Assembly (NCBI RefSeq): GCF_003173615.1
Contig: NZ_QGNA01000003.1
Coordinates: forward strand, 62,001-126,000
DNA: 64,000 nt
Reading direction: 5' to 3'
Source: Falsiroseomonas bella
GTDB taxonomy: Bacteria; Pseudomonadota; Alphaproteobacteria; Acetobacterales; Acetobacteraceae
Shown here: piece by piece, positions 10,911 through 19,201 of the stretch
Layout: every line of letters starts with the position of its first letter
Position numbering within the stretch: position 1 is the first letter of the stretch
The notes under the pieces: generated by a model
What the model saw: the letters and a program-made list of their open reading frames with translations, nothing else
What the model was told of the DNA's origin: nothing
The model's database searches: none
Made by a program: the position numbers and the translations under genes

Positions 10911-11027
10911 CGCCGCGCGCTTCGGGGCGGTGGCGGAGGTCGCGCTCTCGCCGGCTTGCGCAGGACGCAGGCCGGGTGGCGGACTGCAGGGGCCGTGCTG
11001 CATGATGCGCGGCGGAGGTGCCTGCCG

Positions 11028-12209
11028 ATGACGCTCGATTCGACGGGAACGCTCGCGCTCGCCGCGGCGATTCTGCTGGCAGGGCGCTTCCTCAATGCCG
11101 GAATTGCGCCGCTGGCGCGCTACAACATCCCGCAGCCTATCTCGGGGGGCCTCGCCTTCGCCCTGCTTGCGGCCGCCGCGCATGCCTGGTCGGGCCTCGT
11201 CGTCGAGACATCGGCGACGCTGCGCCCGCCGCTTCTGCTGGCCTTCTTCGCGACCGTCGGGCTTTCCGCGGATCTCGGGCGGCTGCGCAAGGGCGGCCCG
11301 AAGCTCGCGCTCTTCCTGGGCTGCGTCGTGCCGTTCCTGATGCTGCAGAACGCGGTGGGGACCGGCCTCGCGATCCTGCTCGACCAGCACCCGCTCATCG
11401 GCCTCATCGGCGGCTCCGTCACGCTGGTCGGCGGGCACGGCACCGGCGCGGCCTATGCCCGCATCTTCGAGGATACGCACAGCCTGGCCGGCGTGATGGG
11501 GCTGGCCATGGCCTCGGCGACGATCGGGCTGGTGCTGGGCGGCGTCGTCGGCGGGCCGGTGGCGCAATATCTCCTGCGCGGCCAGATGCCGCTCGTGGAG
11601 CGCGCCTCCGGGACCACCGAGGTCAAGTCCGACGCTGCCACGACGGAAGGGGTGATCGTCACCACCTGCCTCGTGCTGTTCTGCCTGCTGCTCGGCGGCC
11701 GCCTCGCCACGCTGACGCAGGGCCTGCCAGTGGCGCTGCCGGACTTCCTGTGGTGCCTCTTCGTCGGCGTGGTGGTGCGCAACCTGGTTGCGCCGGCGCT
11801 GCGCCTGCCGATGTCCGACGTCTCGATCGACCTGGTGGGCAGCACGGCGCTCGCGCTGTTCCTCGCCCTCACGATGGCGACGATCCGGCTGTGGGAGCTT
11901 GCCGCGCTGGCCGGGCCGCTGATGGCCATCGTGGCGGCGCAGGCGGCCTTCGCGGTGCTGTTCGCGACGCTGGTCGTGTATCGGGTGATGGGGCGCGACT
12001 ACGAGGCGGCGGTGGCGACCGCCGGCTTCGTCGGCTTCTCGATGGGCGCGACGGCGACCGCGATCGCCAACATGCAGGCGGTCGCGAACCGCTACGGACC
12101 GGCGCCCGTGGCCTTCCTGGTCGTGCCCCTGACCGGCGCCTTCTTCATCGACCTCGCCAATGCCCTCGTGCTCACCGGCGCCATCACGTTGCCGGTCTTC
12201 GGGGAGTAA
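11028..12209 (+). CDS. GltS-type sodium/glutamate symporter-like permease
   Basis: This is a 393-residue polytopic inner-membrane protein with about ten hydrophobic segments. It carries the two GltS family re-entrant motifs: GGHGTGAAYA near residue 134, and MGATATAIANM near residue 340 in the inverted second half. The chosen ATG has a GGAGGTG Shine-Dalgarno seven bases upstream; a longer frame opening at 10956 lacks hydrophobic character and is rejected. Five bases separate its stop from the next gene, a TAXI-type periplasmic protein, so the two are probably one operon and perhaps one transporter. Glutamate is the classical substrate of the family, but the real substrate is unknown here. Confidence 0.88.
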   Translation: MTLDSTGTLALAAAILLAGRFLNAGIAPLARYNIPQPISGGLAFALLAAAAHAWSGLVVETSATLRPPLLLAFFATVGLSADLGRLRKGGPKLALFLGCVVPFLMLQNAVGTGLAILLDQHPLIGLIGGSVTLVGGHGTGAAYARIFEDTHSLAGVMGLAMASATIGLVLGGVVGGPVAQYLLRGQMPLVERASGTTEVKSDAATTEGVIVTTCLVLFCLLLGGRLATLTQGLPVALPDFLWCLFVGVVVRNLVAPALRLPMSDVSIDLVGSTALALFLALTMATIRLWELAALAGPLMAIVAAQAAFAVLFATLVVYRVMGRDYEAAVATAGFVGFSMGATATAIANMQAVANRYGPAPVAFLVVPLTGAFFIDLANALVLTGAITLPVFGE

Positions 12210-12214
12210 GCGCC

Positions 12215-13678
12215 ATGCTGCGACGGCTTTTGCTGCTCCTCGCGCTGCTCGTTGCAGCGCCGCCGGCCCATGCGCTGCCCGAGACGGACGCGCTGCGTGC
12301 GATGGTCGAGGCCCGGATCGCCGAGGCCGCCGGCCCCGGCCTGCTCGAGGTCACCGTCTTCCGCCGCATGGGCCAGGCACCGGATCCTGCGAGCGGCGCG
12401 CGCATCGCCTATTTCGCGGCACGGCTGCGGCTGACACGCGACCACGGTTTCGGCGCCTGGGACGGGCGCAACCTGCAGGCGCTCGCGGCCGCGCTCGGCG
12501 CCGGGCCGCGGGCCATTTCGGGCGCCAATCGCGACGGCAACCGCGCGGGCGACGTGCTGCGCGTCAACGGCGCGCTTCGGCTGCGGGAGGAGGGTGGGCG
12601 CTGGGTCCCTCTCGCCGCGGCGCCCGAGGAGACGCCGGTCACGGCCTTCCAGGGGCAGGGCGCGCGCGCCGAGCGTCTGCTCTCCGCGATCGAGACGGCG
12701 CTCACGGCCGGGCAGCAGGCTGCCGGCGGCCCCATCGCCCCGGTGATCGAGCAGGAACTGGCGCAGGCGTGGCGCAACATCGAGGCGCGGCAGGCGCGGC
12801 TCCGGCAGGGGCTGCCGCTGGCCGGCGGCGCCAGCGGATCGGAGTATGCGCGCCTGGCCGACGCCATTGCGCGCCTGCCGCCCGGGGTGGGGCTTGGCCA
12901 GGTGGTCGCGCTGCCCTCGGCGGGCAGCGTCGAGAACCTGCGGCTGCTGGCGGAGGGCACCGCGGTGGTGGCGATCGCACAGGCGGATGTCGCGCTGCAG
13001 GCGCTGCGCGGCGGTGCGCCGCAATGGGAGATCCCGGCGCTGCCGGGGCTGCGGGCGCTGGCGGCGCTTTACCCGGAAGCGGTCCATGTCGTCGTCCCCG
13101 CGATTTCGCCATTGCGGGACATGGCCTCGCTGCGCGGGCGACCTGTCGGCGTCGGCGCCGTAGGGTCGGGCGCGCGCGTGACGGCGGAGGCGGTGCTGCT
13201 GGCGCATGGCCTCGACCCGGCAGGCACGCCGCGCGTCGTGCTGATGCCGGAGGAGGTCGCCGAAGCCATGGCCGGCGGCCGGATCGCCGCCGCGATTACG
13301 GCCAGCCTTGCGCCCGCCCAGGCCGTTCTGCGCCTTTCGGAGAAGGTGCCGCTGCGCTTCCTGCCGCTGGAGGAGGATGCGGTGGCGCGGCTGACCGGGC
13401 CTGAGGCTCCGCTGCTGCGCCTCGCCATCGCGGCGGGCACCTATCCAGGCCAGGGCGAGCCGATCCGCACGGTGGCGACGCCCGCCGCCCTGGTCGCGGC
13501 GGATGCACCGACGCCCGCCGAGGTCGGTGCGCTGCTGGCGAAGCTGTTCGAAGGGCAGGGGGTGGCCGGCACCGGCGGCCCGGCGGCGTTGATGATCCGT
13601 CGCGAGACCGCGCGCGGCCCGCTGCCGCTGCCCTTCCATGCGGAGGCGCGGCGCTTCTTCGGCATCGGCGCACCCTGA
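12215..13678 (+). CDS. TAXI-family solute-binding protein with long N-terminal extension
   Basis: The protein has 487 residues. A hydrophobic leader (about residues 1-20, ending AHAL) could be a cleavable signal or a membrane anchor. Residues 203 to about 470 match the TAXI solute-binding fold: a GGASGSEYARLADAIA start, then LPSAGSVENLRLLAEG and IAQADVAL, then RPVGVGAVGSG. TAXI proteins are usually about 320 residues, so residues 25-200 are an extra region I cannot assign. TAXI proteins normally feed TRAP permeases, but none is adjacent; the neighbour is a GltS-type symporter. Probable role: capture of a dicarboxylate or amino acid for that symporter. Family assignment is good; the pairing is inferred. 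Confidence 0.82.
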   Translation: MLRRLLLLLALLVAAPPAHALPETDALRAMVEARIAEAAGPGLLEVTVFRRMGQAPDPASGARIAYFAARLRLTRDHGFGAWDGRNLQALAAALGAGPRAISGANRDGNRAGDVLRVNGALRLREEGGRWVPLAAAPEETPVTAFQGQGARAERLLSAIETALTAGQQAAGGPIAPVIEQELAQAWRNIEARQARLRQGLPLAGGASGSEYARLADAIARLPPGVGLGQVVALPSAGSVENLRLLAEGTAVVAIAQADVALQALRGGAPQWEIPALPGLRALAALYPEAVHVVVPAISPLRDMASLRGRPVGVGAVGSGARVTAEAVLLAHGLDPAGTPRVVLMPEEVAEAMAGGRIAAAITASLAPAQAVLRLSEKVPLRFLPLEEDAVARLTGPEAPLLRLAIAAGTYPGQGEPIRTVATPAALVAADAPTPAEVGALLAKLFEGQGVAGTGGPAALMIRRETARGPLPLPFHAEARRFFGIGAP

Positions 13679-13829
13679 GCGCCTGCCGCTCGCCCTGACG
13701 CCTGCCGGGACGGGTTCCTGGCGATCGGGGCGATCAGCGGCGGCATGCCGGCGGGACGATGTCGGGCATCGCCATGCGATGCGGCCTCGTGGCGGAGTTC
13801 CGGGGCCAGCGGGCGCAGCGCGCCGTCGG

Positions 13830-13857
13830 TTGTGCTTCCTCGATGGGCTGGTATGAC
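13830..13857 (+). promoter_or_regulatory. Possible sigma70-type promoter for the liv operon
   Basis: TTGTGC (13830-13835) and TATGAC (13852-13857) are separated by 16 bases, in the 262-base gap upstream of livH. This would give a leader of about 75 bases. It is a weak consensus match and the only candidate I noticed in the gap, which otherwise holds nothing recognisable. Confidence 0.28.
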
Positions 13858-13940
13858 TCACGCGGTTGCGAGCCGCGGGAGAAGCCGGTGCCGCGAGTGC
13901 CTCATCCGTTGCGCGGCCGCTTGCGCCGCAGGATCCGCCG

Positions 13941-14957
13941 ATGAGCGCATCGGTGTCGTCGCGCCATCCCCTGCTGACCAGCATCGGCGTGGCGCTGGCC
14001 GGCATCGCGGCGGTCGCGCTGCTGGCGGTGCTGCCCGGCGGCAGCACCCTGGCGCAGCAGGTGGTGTCCGGGCTGATGCTGGGCGGCATCTATGTCGCCG
14101 TCGCCGTCGCCTTCACGCTGACCATCGGCGTGCTGAACTTCCTCAACTTCACCATCCCCACGCTGTTCATGCTGACTGGTATGGTGGCCTGGGGGCTTTC
14201 GCGCTGGGGGCTGCCCTTCGGGCTCTCGCCCGGCCTGCATTGGGCGCCGGCGCTGCTGGGCGGCGTGGCGGTGGCGATCCTGGCCTCGCTGATCGTCGAG
14301 CGCTTCACCTTCCGCTACCTCAAGACCCGGCACGGCGACGCGACGGAGCACGCCATCCCGCTGGTCTCCTCGCTCGGCTTCCTGCTGATCTTCGAGCACC
14401 TGGTGCTGATCTTCCTGGGCTCCGAGGCGCAGAGCTTCCCGGTGCGCTTCCGGCTGGACCTGCATCTCGGCCCGCTGGTGGTCGGGCTGCCGCAGCTGGC
14501 CTCGCTGCTGCTGTCGCTCGGCGTGGTGTTCTGGCTTTCCTGGCTGCTGCAATCGACGCGCACCGGCCGCGCGCTGCGCTCCATCGCCGAAAGCCCCGAC
14601 ACGGCGACGCTGCTGGGCGTGGAGGTGGCGCGGATCGTGCCGATCGTGTTCCTGCTCTCCGGCCTGCTCTGCGGCGTGGCCGGGGCGCTCTTCGTGGTGA
14701 ACTACAGCGACGTCTCGCCCTTCATGGGCGAGCATGTCGGCACCAAGGCGATCGCGGGGATGGTGCTGGGCGGGCTGGGCTCGATCTGGGGCGCCATCGC
14801 GGGCGGGCTGCTGGTGGGGCTGCTGGAGACGCTCGGCATCCATTTCTTCGGCGGCGACGCAGCGCAGGTGGCGGTCTGGGGCGTGCTGCTGGCGGTGCTG
14901 ATCCTGCGGCCGCAGGGTCTGTTCGGCGCCTCCCGCATCGGCAAGGGGAAGCTCTGA
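13941..14957 (+). CDS. livH: Branched-chain amino-acid-type ABC transporter permease LivH
   Basis: A 338-residue membrane protein with the LivH hallmark GLMLGGIYVAVAVAF near residue 40 and the C-terminal GxxxGGLGSIWGAIAGGLLVG region. It forms half of the inner-membrane channel with LivM. The ATG follows GGATCCGCCG, a poor ribosome site, but it places the first membrane helix naturally and removes an arginine/alanine-rich non-membrane stretch present in the longer frame. Its stop overlaps the livM start by one base (TGATG). Substrates of HAAT systems range from Leu/Ile/Val to amides, urea and aromatic acids; nothing here fixes the substrate. Confidence 0.9.
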   Translation: MSASVSSRHPLLTSIGVALAGIAAVALLAVLPGGSTLAQQVVSGLMLGGIYVAVAVAFTLTIGVLNFLNFTIPTLFMLTGMVAWGLSRWGLPFGLSPGLHWAPALLGGVAVAILASLIVERFTFRYLKTRHGDATEHAIPLVSSLGFLLIFEHLVLIFLGSEAQSFPVRFRLDLHLGPLVVGLPQLASLLLSLGVVFWLSWLLQSTRTGRALRSIAESPDTATLLGVEVARIVPIVFLLSGLLCGVAGALFVVNYSDVSPFMGEHVGTKAIAGMVLGGLGSIWGAIAGGLLVGLLETLGIHFFGGDAAQVAVWGVLLAVLILRPQGLFGASRIGKGKL

Positions 14958-15805
14958 TGTCGGGGTACTGGGCCGGCATCCTCGCGATCCTCGCGATCAA
15001 CATCATCTTCGCCTACGGCATCTTCATCACCGCGGCCGCCGGCCAGCTGAACCTGGGCGGCGCGGGCTTCATGGCGATCGGCGCGCATGCGGCCGCCGTG
15101 CTCGGCGAGCAGCTGGGCTGGACGCCGGCGCAGACCGTGCCGGCCGCCGTGGCGATAACCGCCTGCGTCGGCATCGCCATCGCCTTCCCGGTGCTGCGCA
15201 CGCGCGGCGTCTACATGGTGCTGGCGACCTTCGCCTTCGCGCAGGTCGTCACCGGCGTCATCCTGACGCAGCCGGCGCTCGGCGGCGCGATGGGGCTGGT
15301 GGTGACGGAATATGTGGACCTGCCCGTGCTGCTGCTGGCCGCGGCAGGCACCACGCTGCTGGCCTTCTGGCTGATGGCGACGCGCTTCGGCCTGGCGCTG
15401 CGCGCGCTGCACGACGACGAGCTGGTCTCCACACTGATGGGCGTGCCGGCGCGCGCGATGCAGGTGGGCGCCTTCGCCATCGGTGCCGGCCTGACGGGCC
15501 TCGCCGGCGGCCTCTACGCGCACCATTTCTCCTTCGTGGAGGCGCAGTATTTCAATCCGCTGCTGTCCATCTACGTGCTGCTCTTCGTGCTGATCGGCGG
15601 CACGCAGACCGCCTGGGGGCCGCTGGTCGGCGCGACCTTCTTCACCCTGGTGCCGGAGCTGCTGCGCGTCGGCGGTTCCTGGCGCTACGTGGTGTTCGGC
15701 GCGATCATCGTGGCGATGATGATGTTCCGCCCCGAGGGCATCGTGACGCGGAGCCTGGTGGACCGCTTGTTCTCCCGACGGAGGCCGGCGCCCGATGCCG
15801 GCTGA
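14957..15805 (+). CDS. livM: Branched-chain amino-acid-type ABC transporter permease LivM
   Basis: A 282-residue membrane protein of the LivM family, with an N-terminal GYWAGILAILAINIIFAYG segment, FITAAAGQLNLGGAGFMAIGA, and GLTGLAGGLYAHH followed by GGTQTAWGPLVGA. It pairs with LivH. It starts inside the livH stop codon and its own stop overlaps the livG start by 11 bases, indicating translational coupling. It lacks the ATPase fusion seen in some relatives. Confidence 0.9.
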   Translation: MSGYWAGILAILAINIIFAYGIFITAAAGQLNLGGAGFMAIGAHAAAVLGEQLGWTPAQTVPAAVAITACVGIAIAFPVLRTRGVYMVLATFAFAQVVTGVILTQPALGGAMGLVVTEYVDLPVLLLAAAGTTLLAFWLMATRFGLALRALHDDELVSTLMGVPARAMQVGAFAIGAGLTGLAGGLYAHHFSFVEAQYFNPLLSIYVLLFVLIGGTQTAWGPLVGATFFTLVPELLRVGGSWRYVVFGAIIVAMMMFRPEGIVTRSLVDRLFSRRRPAPDAG

Positions 15806-16568
15806 GCCGCTGCTCGCCCTGTCGGGCGTCACCAAGGCCTTCGGCGGGCTGACGGTGGTGCAGGATGTCGGTTTCGACCTGCCGCGCGGCGGGCGGCTCG
15901 GGCTGATCGGGCCCAACGGCGCGGGCAAGACGACCGTCTTCAACCTTATCTCCGGCGTCTATCCGATCGACGCCGGCGAGATCCGGCTGGACGGCCAGCC
16001 GATCTCCCGCCTGCCGCCGCGGGCGCGGGTGCGCGCCGGCATCGCGCGGTCCTTCCAGAACATCCGGCTGATGCCGCATCTCTCGGCGGTGGAGAATGTG
16101 ATGCTCGGCCAGCATGCGCGCGCCGCCGGGCTCGGCGCGTTGCTGACGCCGATCGCCTGGATGCCGCGCGGCCGCTGGCGGCGCGAGGCGGAGGAACTGC
16201 TGGCGGCGGCGGGGCTCGACATCGATCCCGGCGAGGTTGTGGCGAACCTGCCCTACGGCATCCGCAAGAAGATCGAGGTGGTGCGCGCGCTGGCGGCGCG
16301 GCCGAAGCTGCTGATGCTGGACGAGCCCGCGGCCGGGCTCAACCCGGCCGAGACCGCCGAGCTCGCCCGCTTCCTGCGCGAGATCGCCGCTGCCGGCACC
16401 ACGCTGCTGGTGGTCGAGCACGACATGGGCTTCGTCAACGAGGTCTGCGACCGCGTCGTGGTGCTGAATTTCGGGCGGAAGATCTTCGAGGGGAGCATGG
16501 CCGGCGCGCGTGCCGACACCACGGTGCGGGAGGCCTATCTGGGCGCGGAGGCGGCGGATGCTGCTTGA
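15795..16568 (+). CDS. livG: Branched-chain amino-acid-type ABC transporter ATPase LivG
   Basis: A 257-residue cytoplasmic ATPase. Walker A is GPNGAGKTT (near residue 40), and the signature region is the LivG-type LPYGIRKKIEVVRAL rather than LSGGQ. Walker B plus D-loop is LLMLDEPAAGLNP, and the switch His lies in VVEHDMGF. It energises uptake through LivHM together with LivF. It overlaps both flanking genes by 11 bases (livM end, livF start). Length and motifs are normal for the family. Confidence 0.92.
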   Translation: MPAEPLLALSGVTKAFGGLTVVQDVGFDLPRGGRLGLIGPNGAGKTTVFNLISGVYPIDAGEIRLDGQPISRLPPRARVRAGIARSFQNIRLMPHLSAVENVMLGQHARAAGLGALLTPIAWMPRGRWRREAEELLAAAGLDIDPGEVVANLPYGIRKKIEVVRALAARPKLLMLDEPAAGLNPAETAELARFLREIAAAGTTLLVVEHDMGFVNEVCDRVVVLNFGRKIFEGSMAGARADTTVREAYLGAEAADAA

Positions 16569-17265
16569 CGTCGCCGATCTCGAAGTCCGCTACGGCCGCA
16601 CCCATGCGGTGCGTGGCGTCTCGCTTTCCGTCGCGCCGGGCGAGGTGGTGACCGTGCTCGGCGCCAATGGCGCAGGCAAGTCGTCGCTGCTCAAGGCGCT
16701 CGCCGGCGCGGTGCGGCCCGCGGCCGGCCGCATCTGGCTGGCCGGGCAGGACATCACGGCGCTGGCCGCGCCGGACCGGGTGCGGCAGGGGCTGGTGCTG
16801 GTGCCGGAAGGCCGACAGATCCTGGTCAGCCTCAGCGTGCGCGAGAACCTGCTGATGGGCGCCTATTGCCGGCGCGACGCCGAGGTCGGGCGCGACATCG
16901 ACGCGATCTACGACCGCTTCCCGAACCTGGCCGCGCGGCGGGACATGCCGGCCAGCGTGCTCTCGGGCGGGGAGCAGCAGATGCTCGCCATCTCACGCGC
17001 GCTGCTGGCGCGGCCGAAGCTGATGATGCTGGACGAACCCTCGCTCGGCCTCTCGCCGCTGCTGGTCTCCCGGCTGTTCGGGCTGATCGGGGAGCTGAAC
17101 CGCGAAGGCCTCGCGATCCTGCTGGTCGAGCAGAACACGCGCATGGCATTGCGCGCCGCCTCGCGCGGCTATGTGATGGAGCTGGGCCGGGTGGTGCTGG
17201 ACGGTCCGGCGGAGAAGCTGGCGAACAACGACGCGCTGGCCGCGGCCTATCTCGGCGGCCACTGA
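16558..17265 (+). CDS. livF: Branched-chain amino-acid-type ABC transporter ATPase LivF
   Basis: A 235-residue ATPase with Walker A GANGAGKSS, signature LSGGEQQMLAISRAL, Walker B LMMLDEPSLGLSP and switch LVEQNT, all LivF-typical. The ATG at 16558 lies inside the end of livG; a longer upstream frame would begin with an arginine-rich stretch and is rejected. A 23-base gap separates it from the binding-protein gene, which carries a GGGAGACACGGG ribosome site. Confidence 0.92.
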   Translation: MLLDVADLEVRYGRTHAVRGVSLSVAPGEVVTVLGANGAGKSSLLKALAGAVRPAAGRIWLAGQDITALAAPDRVRQGLVLVPEGRQILVSLSVRENLLMGAYCRRDAEVGRDIDAIYDRFPNLAARRDMPASVLSGGEQQMLAISRALLARPKLMMLDEPSLGLSPLLVSRLFGLIGELNREGLAILLVEQNTRMALRAASRGYVMELGRVVLDGPAEKLANNDALAAAYLGGH

Positions 17266-17288
17266 ACGGGGACGAGGGAGACACGGGA

Positions 17289-18473
17289 ATGAAGCGCAGG
17301 ACACTCTTGGCCGCAGCGGCCGGCATCGTCGCCGCGCCCGCCCTGCATGCGCAGGCGCGGGACTTCGTGCTGGGGCTGAGCATGGTGAAGTCCGGCCCGC
17401 TGAAGTCGCCGGGCGAGGCGACCGAGACCGCGGTGGACATTGCCGTGGCGGAGATCAACGGGGCTGGCGGCATCACCGGCCGTCCCATCCGGCTGGTGAA
17501 GTTCGACACCGGCTCCGACCCGCGGCAGGCCGCGACGGCGGTGCAGAAATTCGCACGCGACGACAACGCGCTGGCGGTGATCGGCCCGTTCTCCTCCGGG
17601 GAGGCGGCGGTGGCTTTCCCGGTGGGCGAGCGGCTCGGGATCGTGCAGGTCTCGACCTCCTCCTCCGCGCCCGGGCTGACCGGCAACAACACCTATGCCT
17701 GGCGGATGACCGAGGACGAGGGCAAGCAGTTCGGCCGGCTGCTGACCTCGCTGCAGCGCAAGAACATCCCGGCGAGCAAGGCGGAGATCATCTACATCTC
17801 GGACGAGCGCGTCTCGGCCATCACCGCGACGCAGTTCTATCCCGGCCTGCTGCGCGAGCGGAACATCGCCTTCGGCGAGCCTGTCTCCTTCCAGTACCGC
17901 ACCTTCGACGTCGCGCCGCAGGTGACGCAGGTGCTGCAGCGCGGGCCGGATGTGGTGGCGCTCGCCGCGACGCCGGACGGCGCCGGCAAGGTCTTGCGTG
18001 AGCTGCGCCGCCAGGGCTTTCGGGGCCGCGTGATCGGCAGCCAGATCTTCGCCGATCCGAACTCGGTCGAGCTGTTCGGGCCGGAAGGCGAGGGGATGCT
18101 GATCGTCGCCGGCTTCTGGTGGGACCGCAACGACGCCACGCGCGCCTTCACCACGAAGTACAGGGAGGAGAACGCACGCCGCGGCCTCGCGCAGAAGAAG
18201 ATCCCGCATCACAGCGACGCGCAGGCCTATGACGCGACCTACCTGCTCAAGCAGGCGATCGAGCGGGCGCAAGTCACCGGGGATCCCGCGCGACTCGCGG
18301 CCGAGCGCACCGCGATCCGCGACGCGCTGCGCGGCATCCGCTTCACCGGCGTGACCGGCGAGAACACCTGCTTCGACGCCGCGCGTGACGCCGAGTTGCC
18401 GGGCTTCATCGTCGAGATCAAGGGCCAGGCCTGGGCGTTGTTCGACCAGTTCCCGGCCGACGCCTGCTCGTGA
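17289..18473 (+). CDS. Branched-chain amino-acid-type ABC transporter substrate-binding protein
   Basis: A 394-residue periplasmic protein. A MKRRTLLAAAAG leader ends near AHAQA (about residue 22) and looks twin-arginine/Sec-like. The body is a Peripla_BP_6 (Leu/Ile/Val-binding) fold: AVAEINGAGGITGRPI, then KFARDDNALAVIGPFSSGEA and VSTSSSAPGLT in the first lobe. It follows LivHMGF, so it is the substrate receptor. The stop overlaps the start of the downstream SDR gene (GTGA), so the importer, the SDR and the MBL hydrolase are probably co-expressed. This argues for a specific catabolic substrate rather than generic amino-acid uptake. Confidence 0.9.
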   Translation: MKRRTLLAAAAGIVAAPALHAQARDFVLGLSMVKSGPLKSPGEATETAVDIAVAEINGAGGITGRPIRLVKFDTGSDPRQAATAVQKFARDDNALAVIGPFSSGEAAVAFPVGERLGIVQVSTSSSAPGLTGNNTYAWRMTEDEGKQFGRLLTSLQRKNIPASKAEIIYISDERVSAITATQFYPGLLRERNIAFGEPVSFQYRTFDVAPQVTQVLQRGPDVVALAATPDGAGKVLRELRRQGFRGRVIGSQIFADPNSVELFGPEGEGMLIVAGFWWDRNDATRAFTTKYREENARRGLAQKKIPHHSDAQAYDATYLLKQAIERAQVTGDPARLAAERTAIRDALRGIRFTGVTGENTCFDAARDAELPGFIVEIKGQAWALFDQFPADACS

Positions 18474-19201
18474 GGCACCTTGCCGTCCTGGGTGGCGCCG
18501 GCGGCATCGGGCGGGCGCTGGTCGCGCGCGCGCTGCGGGAGGGCTGGCAGGTCAGCGTGCTGGACCTGCCGGCTTCCCTCGCACGCCATCCGGTTCCGGC
18601 GGGCGTGCGCGCGATACCCATCGAGGGCAGCGACGAGCGCTCCGTCGCCGCGGCCTTCGCGCAACTGGGCGATGCGCTGGACGGCTTCGTGAACCTCGCC
18701 GGCTTCGCCTCGCCCATGCAGCGGCTGGACGAGGTGGAGCCGGCGCTTTGGGACGAGGTGGTCACCGGCAACCTGCGCACCGCCTTCCTCTCCGCCCGCG
18801 CGGCGCTGCCGCTGCTGGCGAAGGGCGAGGCGCCGGCCATGGTGCTGATGGTCTCCGGCCTCGCCGCCTTCACGCGGCCCGGCTACGGGCCCTATGCGGC
18901 CTGCAAGGCGGCCATGGTCTCCATGACCAAGACGCTGGCGCTGGAGGCGGCGCCCGTGGTCCGCGTGAATGCCGTCGGGCCGGGCGCCGTGGACACCGCC
19001 TTCCTGCGCGGCGGCACCGGCCGGTCGAAGGAGGACCAGCCGCTGCGCCTCGACATGGCCGCCTATGCGGCGATGATCCCGTTGAAGCGCATCGCGCTAC
19101 CTGACGACGTGGTGGGTCCGACGCTGTTCCTGCTCGGCCCGGACAGCGCCTACATGACGGGCCAGGTGCTCTGGGTGAATGGCGGGGCGTACATGCCGTG
19201 A
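18470..19201 (+). CDS. Short-chain dehydrogenase/reductase (SDR)
   Basis: A 243-residue NAD(P)-dependent oxidoreductase. The nucleotide-binding GGAGGIGRA is at residues 8-16, the NLAGFASP segment corresponds to NNAG, and the catalytic YAACK lies near residue 142 after VSGLAAF. The C-terminus (LGPDSAYMTGQVLWVNGG) is classical SDR. The GTG start overlaps the upstream stop in a GTGA arrangement. It probably oxidises or reduces a metabolite of the imported compound; the substrate cannot be read from the sequence. Confidence 0.87.
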   Translation: MRHLAVLGGAGGIGRALVARALREGWQVSVLDLPASLARHPVPAGVRAIPIEGSDERSVAAAFAQLGDALDGFVNLAGFASPMQRLDEVEPALWDEVVTGNLRTAFLSARAALPLLAKGEAPAMVLMVSGLAAFTRPGYGPYAACKAAMVSMTKTLALEAAPVVRVNAVGPGAVDTAFLRGGTGRSKEDQPLRLDMAAYAAMIPLKRIALPDDVVGPTLFLLGPDSAYMTGQVLWVNGGAYMP

